Shown: one piece after another, positions 1-5,090 of the stretch
How positions within the stretch are numbered: position 1 is the stretch's first letter
How the letters are laid out: every line of letters starts with the position of its first letter
From: Novosphingobium sp.
Lineage (GTDB): Bacteria > Pseudomonadota > Alphaproteobacteria > Sphingomonadales > Sphingomonadaceae
Length of the DNA: 12,381 nt
Reading direction: 5' to 3'
Assembly (NCBI GenBank): GCA_027490345.1
Contig: JAIXYF010000354.1
Coordinates: 1-12,381 of the forward strand
Made by a program: the position numbers and the translations under genes
The notes under the pieces: model-generated
Databases searched by the model: none
Told to the model about the DNA's origin: nothing
Seen by the model: the letters and a program-made list of their open reading frames with translations, nothing else

Positions 1-1053
1 GGCCGCGATGTCGCGACCTATCAGCTTGATGCCGATGACGTGGCTGCGACCACGGCGCTGCTGAACCAGCTCAAGCCCGCGCTCGTCGTCAACCTCGCGC
101 TGCCCTATCAGGACCTCAATATCATGGAGGCCTGCCTCGCCGCCGGGGTCAACTACATGGACACCGCAAACTATGAGCCGATCGACGAGGCCAAGTTCGA
201 ATACAAGTGGCAGTGGGCCTATCAGGAGCGGTTCAAGGAAGCCGGGCTGACGGCGCTGCTGGGCTCCGGCTTCGATCCGGGCGTGACGTCCGTGTTCGCC
301 ACCTGGCTCAAGAAGCACAAGCTCGATACGATCCGCACGCTCGATATCCTCGATTGTAACGGCGGCGATCATGGCCAGCCCTTCGCCACCAATTTCAACC
401 CGGAAATCAATATCCGCGAGATCACCGCTCCGGCGCGGCGCTGGGAAAACGGTGATTGGGTGGAAACGCCTGCGCTCACCGTGCGCCAGACGTTCGATTT
501 CGAAGCCGTTGGCCCGAAGAACATGTACCTCATGTACCACGAGGAGCTCGAAAGCCTTGCGCATCACTTGCCCGAGATCGAGCGCATCCGCTTCTGGATG
601 ACCTTCGGCGATGCCTATATCACGCACCTCACCGTGCTGCAGAACGTGGGCATGACCCGGATCGATCCGGTGATGTATGAGGGCAAGGAAATCGTGCCGC
701 TCCAGTTCCTCAAGGCCGTGCTGCCCGAACCTGCCAGCCTTGGCGCGCTGACCAAGGGCAAAACCAATATCGGCGATATCGCCACTGGCCTGAAGGACGG
801 GGCGGAAAAGACCTTCTACATCTACAACATCTGCGACCACGAAGAAGCCTATGCCGAAACCGGCAACCAGGCGATCAGTTACACCACAGGTGTTCCCGCG
901 ATGATCGGCGCGGCCATGCTGGTGACGGGCACGTGGGGCGGTGCGGGCGTGTTCAATATCGAACAATTCGATCCCGATCCCTATATGGACATGCTGAACA
1001 AGCACGGCCTGCCCTGGCAGGTGAAAGAGCTTGAAGGGCCGCTGACGTTCTGA
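1..1053 (+). CDS. Carboxy(nor)spermidine dehydrogenase, saccharopine-dehydrogenase family (5'-truncated)
   Basis: The frame is open from base 1, so this is the C-terminal 350 residues of a longer protein; the internal GTG at 40 is not the start. About 50 N-terminal residues, including the Rossmann GxGxxG, lie outside the window. Visible motifs (numbered from base 1) are LALPYQD (about 32-38), GSGFDPG (about 88-94), CNGGDHG (about 119-125), NICDHEEAY (about 276-284) and GVPAMIGA (about 297-304), the pattern of the LYS1-like carboxynorspermidine/carboxyspermidine dehydrogenases. Family knowledge: these cytosolic enzymes reductively condense aspartate semialdehyde with a diamine using NADPH. With putrescine the product is carboxyspermidine; with diaminopropane it is carboxynorspermidine. 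The next gene is the matching decarboxylase, 40 nt downstream, and an ornithine decarboxylase (putrescine supply) is in the same locus, so I infer carboxyspermidine formation. Plain saccharopine dehydrogenase is the alternative name but fits the context less well. Confidence 0.9.
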   Translation, partial: GRDVATYQLDADDVAATTALLNQLKPALVVNLALPYQDLNIMEACLAAGVNYMDTANYEPIDEAKFEYKWQWAYQERFKEAGLTALLGSGFDPGVTSVFATWLKKHKLDTIRTLDILDCNGGDHGQPFATNFNPEINIREITAPARRWENGDWVETPALTVRQTFDFEAVGPKNMYLMYHEELESLAHHLPEIERIRFWMTFGDAYITHLTVLQNVGMTRIDPVMYEGKEIVPLQFLKAVLPEPASLGALTKGKTNIGDIATGLKDGAEKTFYIYNICDHEEAYAETGNQAISYTTGVPAMIGAAMLVTGTWGGAGVFNIEQFDPDPYMDMLNKHGLPWQVKELEGPLTF

Positions 1054-1058
1054 ATGCA

Positions 1059-1080
1059 GCCCCACCCGAAAGGGTGAGGC
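1059..1080 (+). promoter_or_regulatory. Intercistronic hairpin with GAAA tetraloop ahead of the decarboxylase RBS
   Basis: The 40-nt gap between the dehydrogenase stop and the decarboxylase start holds a hairpin: CACCC (1063-1067), loop GAAA (1068-1071), GGGTG (1072-1076), extended past one C/A mismatch by GCC/GGC (1059-1061 with 1078-1080). It ends exactly where the ribosome binding site GAGGAG (1081-1086) begins. There is no T-run, so it is unlikely to be a terminator. It may protect or space the two cistrons or tune translation of the second. The pairing is seen; the role is inferred. Confidence 0.45.
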
Positions 1081-1093
1081 GAGGAGAGCATAC

Positions 1094-2290
1094 GTGGAAA
1101 CAAGAGCCGGTGATCCGGGCGCCTTTGCCCATTTCGACCTGACGCGCGTCGATAGCCCCGCGTTCGTGGTCGATGCCGCCCGCCTCAGGCAAAATCTCAG
1201 CATTCTGGCCGATGTGCGCGATCGGGCCGGGATCAGGGTGCTGGCGGCGATGAAGGCGTTCTCGATGTGGAAAGTCGCGCCGGTCATCGGGGAATACCTC
1301 GACGGCGTGTGCACGTCGGGCCTGTGGGAAGCGCGCCTTGCTGCCGATCACTATGCGGGCGAGATCGCGACGTATTGTGCGGCCTACAAGGCGGAGGATC
1401 TGCCTGAAATCCTGCAGCATTCGGACCATGTGATCTTCAACACGCCCGGCCAGCACGCCCGCTTCGCTCCAGAAATCGCAGCCGCGCGTGCAGCGGGTGA
1501 GCCATTTGATATTGGGCTGCGGGTCAATCCCTTGCACGCGACAGGTGAAGTGCCGCGCTATGATCCGTGCGCGCCGCATTCGCGCCTTGGCTTTCCGGTC
1601 GATCAGCTTCGCCCGGAACACCTTGAAGGCGTGAACGGCCTGCATTTCCACACCTTGTGCGAGCAGGATCTCGAACCGCTTCAGCGCACCTGGGCCGCGC
1701 TGAAGCCCTATATCGCCCCTTACTTCGGCCAGCTGGAATGGCTCAACTTCGGCGGCGGCCATCATATCACCCGGGCCGACTACCAGCGGGACGAACTTGT
1801 CGCTTTCCTGCAAGAGGTTAAAGCGGAAACCGGCTGCGAGATCTACCTTGAACCCGGCGAAGCCATCGCGCTCGATGCGGGCATCCTCGTCGGCACCGTG
1901 CTCGATACGCACTGGAACGGCATGAAGCTCGGGATCACCGATATCTCCGCCACGTGCCACATGCCGGATGTGATCGAGGCGCCCTATCGCCCCGCCATGC
2001 TCGGCGAACTGCCGATTGACGAATACGAGGACGGAGAAGGCGATATGCCGGTCCGTCTCGGCGGTCCCTCGTGCCTTGCGGGTGACGTGATCGGCGATTA
2101 CCGCAAACCGGGTCTGGCTGAGCCGGGCGCGCGCTTCGCGTTCCTGGATCAGGCGCATTATTCGATGGTCAAGACCACGACCTTCAACGGCGTGCCGCTC
2201 CCCTCGATCTGGCTGTGGGACAGCGAGAGCGATACGCTCGAATGCGTGAAGCGTTTTTCGTGGGAGGCCTTCCGGGATCGCGTTTCGTAA
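1094..2290 (+). CDS. nspC: Carboxy(nor)spermidine decarboxylase
   Basis: 398-aa PLP enzyme of the alanine-racemase-fold (fold type III) decarboxylases. It removes the carboxyl group from carboxyspermidine or carboxynorspermidine, giving spermidine or norspermidine. Visible active-site elements: PLP lysine in AMKAFSMW (Lys54), GLHFHTLCE (182-190), glycine-rich phosphate loop NFGGGHH (218-224), EPGE (253-256), catalytic cysteine in GPSCLAGD (Cys327) and YSMVKTTTFNG (356-366). The KAFSMW and GPSCLAGD forms are typical of NspC rather than of diaminopimelate decarboxylase. Length is close to the usual 370-400. The GTG start is chosen because GAGGAG lies 7 nt upstream (1081-1086). The preceding gene is the matching dehydrogenase, so the two act as one pathway module. 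With ornithine decarboxylase at 3726, spermidine is the most likely product. The symbol follows the family; the true substrate may be carboxyspermidine. Confidence 0.93.
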   Translation: METRAGDPGAFAHFDLTRVDSPAFVVDAARLRQNLSILADVRDRAGIRVLAAMKAFSMWKVAPVIGEYLDGVCTSGLWEARLAADHYAGEIATYCAAYKAEDLPEILQHSDHVIFNTPGQHARFAPEIAAARAAGEPFDIGLRVNPLHATGEVPRYDPCAPHSRLGFPVDQLRPEHLEGVNGLHFHTLCEQDLEPLQRTWAALKPYIAPYFGQLEWLNFGGGHHITRADYQRDELVAFLQEVKAETGCEIYLEPGEAIALDAGILVGTVLDTHWNGMKLGITDISATCHMPDVIEAPYRPAMLGELPIDEYEDGEGDMPVRLGGPSCLAGDVIGDYRKPGLAEPGARFAFLDQAHYSMVKTTTFNGVPLPSIWLWDSESDTLECVKRFSWEAFRDRVS

Positions 2291-2297
2291 GGCATCG

Positions 2298-2321
2298 TCT
2301 CCGCAAACGAGAAAGCGGAGA
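2298..2321 (+). promoter_or_regulatory. Hairpin covering the serine hydrolase Shine-Dalgarno
   Basis: TCTCCGC (2298-2304) pairs perfectly with GCGGAGA (2315-2321) across a 10-nt loop. The 3' arm contains GGAGA, the core of the ribosome binding site for the ATG at 2328. A competing short pairing, TCGT (2295-2298) with ACGA (2307-2310), would exclude this stem. When folded, the stem should lower translation of the hydrolase relative to the two polyamine genes upstream. Pairing is seen; the effect is inferred. Confidence 0.45.
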
Positions 2322-2327
2322 GAGCGA

Positions 2328-3554
2328 ATGGCAGGCGAAGTTCTTGATGGCGTGACAAGCGACCCGGTGAAGATGGGATGGATGGTTGGCGCACCGCCGC
2401 CGCCCGAAAAGCGCATTCTGGCCGCCCGCGCGGATCACATGCGCTTCCCCATGATCCGCTGGTCCTATTCGAATATGCGCAGCTTCTGCCCCACTGCGCG
2501 CGTCGCTGCAGGCGGGCTAGGCACACCGTTTCCCCGCGCGCTGCGGGATGATCTGGGTAGCGTTCGCTTCACCCCGCTGGGCGCTGCGGCCGAAACCACG
2601 TTCGAGGAATCGCTGCTAAGCGCCTTTACGGACGGCATTCTGGTGCTTCACAAGGGCGCCGTCGTGTTCGAAAAGTGGTTCGGCGTGACTGGCCCCGAAA
2701 CCCGCCACATCGCCTTCTCGGTCACGAAGAGCTTCGTCGGCACGCTGGTGCAGATGCTGGTGGGGGAAGGGCGGATCGATCTGGCCGCGCCCCTCACCAG
2801 CGTCCTGCCCGAATTGGCCCCCAGCGGCTTTGGCAGCGTCGCCATCGGGCAGGTCTTGCATATGACCACCGCGCTCGATTTCTCCGAGGAATATGGCAAC
2901 CCCAATTCCGGGATCGGGGCCTATAGCGCTGCGCTCGGCCTCACGCCTCGGCCCGCCAGCTATACCGGCCCGCACAACCTGTGGGACTATCTCACCACGG
3001 TCTCAGGCGCTGGCACGCACGGCGAACAGTTCGTCTATCGCACGCCCAACACCGATGTGCTGGCCTGGCTGATCACGCGCGTGGAAGGCAAACCTTTCAC
3101 CCGGGTTCTTTCAGAGCGCCTGTGGCAGCCGCTGGGCATGCTGGGCGATGCCGACATGATCGTGGACGAGATCGGTTCGCCCTTTGCCGGGGGCGGCCTC
3201 AATCTGCGGCTTGAGGATCTGGCCCGATTTGGCGAAGCGATGCGGCTTGGCGGTCTGGGCGTGATCCCGGCAGCAGACGTCGAGCGCATCCGGAAGGGCG
3301 GCGATCCCACCCGCTTCCACACGGCGGCCTATCCGCTGCTTTCGGGGTGGAGCTATGGCAGCCAATGGTGGCATGCCCACGATAACCACGGCTGCTTCAG
3401 CGCGCGCGGCATTCATGGGCAGACGCTGTGGATCGATCCGGTGGCCGAAATGGTCGTGGCGCGATTCGCCTCGCATCCTACAGCCGCGAATGGCGCGAAC
3501 GATCCGCACTCGCTGCCTGCCTGGCGCGCGCTGGCAGATACCTTGAATCCCTAG
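2328..3554 (+). CDS. Beta-lactamase-fold serine hydrolase, 6-aminohexanoate-dimer-hydrolase (NylB)-like
   Basis: 408-aa penicillin-binding-protein/class C beta-lactamase-fold hydrolase. The catalytic SxxK motif is SVTK (Ser131, Lys134) in HIAFSVTKSF; the second-motif tyrosine is Tyr237 in VYRTPNTDVLAW; the C-terminal strand is GIHGQTLWIDP (361-371), in place of a KTG box. The N-terminal stretch WSYSNMRSFCPT (45-56) resembles the pre-domain of NylB-like proteins. No signal peptide or membrane segment is seen, so it is probably cytoplasmic, unlike true periplasmic beta-lactamases. The ATG start follows GGAGAG (2317-2322). It lies 37 nt after the carboxyspermidine decarboxylase on the same strand, so cotranscription is likely. 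Known relatives cleave linear amides or esters. Hydrolysis of an amide-linked polyamine conjugate would fit the neighbourhood but is only inference. An esterase is equally possible from sequence. Confidence 0.85.
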   Translation: MAGEVLDGVTSDPVKMGWMVGAPPPPEKRILAARADHMRFPMIRWSYSNMRSFCPTARVAAGGLGTPFPRALRDDLGSVRFTPLGAAAETTFEESLLSAFTDGILVLHKGAVVFEKWFGVTGPETRHIAFSVTKSFVGTLVQMLVGEGRIDLAAPLTSVLPELAPSGFGSVAIGQVLHMTTALDFSEEYGNPNSGIGAYSAALGLTPRPASYTGPHNLWDYLTTVSGAGTHGEQFVYRTPNTDVLAWLITRVEGKPFTRVLSERLWQPLGMLGDADMIVDEIGSPFAGGGLNLRLEDLARFGEAMRLGGLGVIPAADVERIRKGGDPTRFHTAAYPLLSGWSYGSQWWHAHDNHGCFSARGIHGQTLWIDPVAEMVVARFASHPTAANGANDPHSLPAWRALADTLNP

Positions 3555-3600
3555 GTTTTGTGCGTTCCTGCTGATTATGTTTCATATTTGTGACTACATC

Positions 3601-3756
3601 ATGAGCTACCCCTTTTTTCACTTGATGTTCAGGGGCGGGGGGCTATTACGCCCCTCGCTGCCCCATGGGGACTTCCAAACCGCAAGGCAGCTTTGTCGTA
3701 ATTTTCCGTTTGGGGGTCCCTTGAGTTGCACATCCATCCTGACGCATTGGCTGTAG
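3601..3756 (+). CDS. Possible small leader ORF overlapping the ODC start (51 codons)
   Basis: An ATG at 3601 opens a 51-codon frame, extendable to an in-frame ATG at 3577, which ends with TAG at 3754-3756, 28 bases inside the ODC gene in another frame. It begins MSYPFFHLMF and contains RQLCRNFPFGG. No Shine-Dalgarno is visible before either ATG. It would be untranscribed at its 5' end if the promoter near 3622-3649 is used. I do not recognise the peptide. It is listed only because structured ODC leaders can contain sensor peptides. Confidence 0.15.
   Translation: MSYPFFHLMFRGGGLLRPSLPHGDFQTARQLCRNFPFGGPLSCTSILTHWL
3622..3649 (+). promoter_or_regulatory. Possible sigma-70-type promoter for ornithine decarboxylase
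   Basis: TTGATG (3622-3627), 16-nt spacer, TATTAC (3644-3649). Each box matches the consensus at four of six positions. A start near 3656 would begin the transcript almost exactly at the 5' arm of the structured leader (3657). The G-rich spacer and the general weakness of consensus calls in alphaproteobacteria keep this tentative. A weaker alternative is TTGTGC (3558-3563) with TCATAT (3582-3587). Confidence 0.3.
3631..3655 (+). promoter_or_regulatory. GC-rich hairpin upstream of the ODC leader stem
   Basis: AGGGGCG (3631-3637) pairs with CGCCCCT (3649-3655), a perfect 7-bp stem with an 11-nt loop. CCCCT at 3609-3613 could compete for the AGGGG arm. If transcription starts upstream, near 3590, this is part of the RNA leader. 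If the promoter at 3622-3649 is real, the symmetry lies in the promoter DNA and could be an operator. It is not a good terminator because no T-run follows. Confidence 0.35.
3657..3720 (+). promoter_or_regulatory. Structured ODC leader RNA: pseudoknot-like element sequestering the Shine-Dalgarno (speF-leader candidate)
   Basis: GGGACTTCCAAAC (3668-3680) pairs with GTTTGGGGGTCCC (3708-3720) over 13 contiguous positions, 11 Watson-Crick plus two central U-G wobbles. The 3' arm contains GGGGG (3712-3716), the only Shine-Dalgarno-like sequence before the TTG start at 3726, so the folded stem should block ODC translation. GCTGCC (3657-3662) is complementary to GGCAGC (3686-3691) inside the loop, giving an H-type pseudoknot topology with connectors of 5, 5 and 16 nt. 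The 13-bp stem is long for a 5-nt connector, so the two helices may form partially or alternately. Family knowledge: a conserved speF leader motif (Rfam RF00518) lies upstream of alphaproteobacterial ODC genes. Membership is suggested by position but not tested. Confidence 0.6.
3665..3724 (+). CDS. Possible 19-codon leader peptide ending at the ODC start codon
   Basis: ATG at 3665 encodes MGTSKPQGSFVVIFRLGVP, stopping at TGA 3722-3724, one base before the ODC TTG at 3726. The frame runs through the whole SD-sequestering stem, so a ribosome translating it would open the stem and stop next to the ODC start, which suits translational coupling. No Shine-Dalgarno precedes it. With the promoter proposed at 3622-3649 it would be nearly leaderless (about 9 nt). 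It may be a chance frame inside a structured RNA. Confidence 0.25.
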   Translation: MGTSKPQGSFVVIFRLGVP

Positions 3757-4949
3757 CGGGCGCCTTCGCGCCTGACCAACCCGCCATTTTGAACCGTCCG
3801 CACGCTGCGGCGCGCGCTGCCCGTTTCTTCGTTGAGAAGTTTCCGGGGCGCTCGCTCTATGCGGTAAAGGCCAACCCTTCGCCGGAATTGCTCCGCGTGC
3901 TGTGGGACGCCGGGATCACGCATTATGACGTGGCCTCGGTTGCCGAAGTGCGCATGGCCCGCGCGGCGCTTCCCGATGCAACGCTTTGCTTCATGCACCC
4001 GGTCAAGACGCCGAGCGCGATCATCGAAGCTTATCGGGACCATGGGGTTCGCGTCTTCAGCCTCGATTCGATCGAGGAGCTGGAGAAGATCCGCGATGCC
4101 ACCACGGCGGCCAATGCTGGCGTGCTGCCCGAAGATCTGACGCTGTGCGTGCGTCTGCGCGTCTCGTCCGAGTATTCGGAGCTCAGCCTTGCCTCGAAGT
4201 TTGGCTGTGATCTCACTGGTGCAGCAGAACTTCTTCAAGCCACGCGCCAGGTCGCTGATTCGCTGGGCGTGTGCTTCCACGTCGGCAGCCAGTCGATGAG
4301 CCCGCATGCTTATGTGCAGGCGCTGGAGCGTGTCCGTGCAGCGATTGTCGATGCCTCGGTTACGGTCGATATCATCGATGTCGGCGGCGGCTTCCCGTCG
4401 ATCTACCCCGGCATGGAACCGCCCCCGCTTGAGGATTACTTCGGCGTGATCGACCGCACGTATGAATCGCTGCCGGTGTCTTATTCGGCAGAATTGTGGT
4501 GCGAGCCGGGCCGTGCTCTGTGCGCAGAATACAATTCGATGATCGTGCGCGTGGAACGCCGCCGCGGCAGCGAGCTTTATATCAACGACGGCGCCTATGG
4601 CGCGCTGTTCGATGCCGCGCACGTGGGCTGGCGCTTCCCCGTCCGCCTGCTTCGCGAAAGCGCGGCAAACGAGGACGGCGAGACCGAAACCGAAGACTAC
4701 AGCTTTTGGGGTCCGACTTGCGATGACATGGACCGCATGGAAGGGCCCTTCGCGCTTCCGGCGGACATCAAAGCCGGCGATTTGATCGAGATCGGCATGC
4801 TCGGCGCTTATGGTGCAGCGATGAAGACCGCCTTCAACGGCTTTGGCGCAACCGACGTGTTCGAAGTGTCGGACGAGCCGATGGCCAGCCAATATCGCGG
4901 GGATCGCCGCGATCCGCGCGTGACCGACAACGTGGTGTCGCTGCGCTAA
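3726..4949 (+). CDS. Ornithine decarboxylase, alanine-racemase fold (type III PLP)
   Basis: 407-aa eukaryotic-like ODC family enzyme that converts ornithine to putrescine in the cytosol. Visible elements: PLP lysine in YAVKANPSP (Lys48), FHVGSQS (His185), glycine loop DVGGGFP (218-224), WCEPGRAL (258-265), catalytic dimer-interface cysteine plus aspartate in WGPTCDDMD (Cys332, Asp333), and GMLGAYG with Tyr362. WGPTCD is the signature of ornithine and lysine/ornithine decarboxylases, so some lysine activity cannot be excluded. The start is TTG at 3726: the frame is closed by TAA at 3699, no ATG or GTG lies in between, and GGGGG (3712-3716) is suitably spaced. The rare start codon and the buried Shine-Dalgarno suggest tight translational control. 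It follows the carboxyspermidine genes and the hydrolase but has its own 171-nt leader. A strong hairpin terminates it at 5005-5034. Confidence 0.93.
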   Translation: MHIHPDALAVAGAFAPDQPAILNRPHAAARAARFFVEKFPGRSLYAVKANPSPELLRVLWDAGITHYDVASVAEVRMARAALPDATLCFMHPVKTPSAIIEAYRDHGVRVFSLDSIEELEKIRDATTAANAGVLPEDLTLCVRLRVSSEYSELSLASKFGCDLTGAAELLQATRQVADSLGVCFHVGSQSMSPHAYVQALERVRAAIVDASVTVDIIDVGGGFPSIYPGMEPPPLEDYFGVIDRTYESLPVSYSAELWCEPGRALCAEYNSMIVRVERRRGSELYINDGAYGALFDAAHVGWRFPVRLLRESAANEDGETETEDYSFWGPTCDDMDRMEGPFALPADIKAGDLIEIGMLGAYGAAMKTAFNGFGATDVFEVSDEPMASQYRGDRRDPRVTDNVVSLR

Positions 4950-5004
4950 GCACGCCGCTTTGGCAGACTATGAATATCGTACCGGGCCAACCGGGTCGCA
5001 AACG

Positions 5005-5034
5005 AAAGGCCCCGCAAGCAATTGCGGGGCCTTT
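5005..5034. terminator. Bidirectional intrinsic terminator between convergent ODC and TonB receptor
   Basis: AAAGGCCCCGCAA (5005-5017) and TTGCGGGGCCTTT (5022-5034) form a perfect 13-bp stem closed by a GCAA (GNRA) tetraloop (5018-5021). The A/T arms give a T-run in both directions: CCTTT on +, and CCTTTCGTTT on -. It lies 55 nt after the ODC stop and 56 nt after the receptor stop, midway between the convergent genes, and should end both transcripts. Confidence 0.9.
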
Positions 5035-5053
5035 CAATGTCCGCCATCTGTGC

Positions 5054-5082
5054 CCGGGAGCAGCGCGCAAGGCTGCTCCCGG
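5054..5082 (-). terminator. Second hairpin directly after the TonB receptor stop
   Basis: CCGGGAGCAGC (5054-5064) pairs perfectly with GCTGCTCCCGG (5072-5082), an 11-bp stem with a 7-nt loop starting 8 nt beyond the receptor stop codon. No T-run follows on either strand, so alone it is a poor intrinsic terminator. Placed ahead of the hairpin at 5005-5034, it more likely protects the receptor mRNA 3' end or aids termination. Confidence 0.5.
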
Positions 5083-5090
5083 AAGGATGG

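Noticed and set aside
953..2416. 487-codon open frame on the - strand opposite the carboxyspermidine decarboxylase
   Set aside because: Its protein is Arg/His/Ala-rich with no recognisable motif and lies entirely opposite well-supported genes; long antisense frames are expected at this GC content.
3661..3670. CCCCATGGGG palindrome as an operator
   Set aside because: Its halves are better used by the two longer leader helices, and a 10-bp palindrome alone is weak evidence.
3618..4892. 424-codon - strand open frame opposite ODC
   Set aside because: Low-complexity, motif-free composition and full overlap with a gene carrying all ODC active-site motifs.
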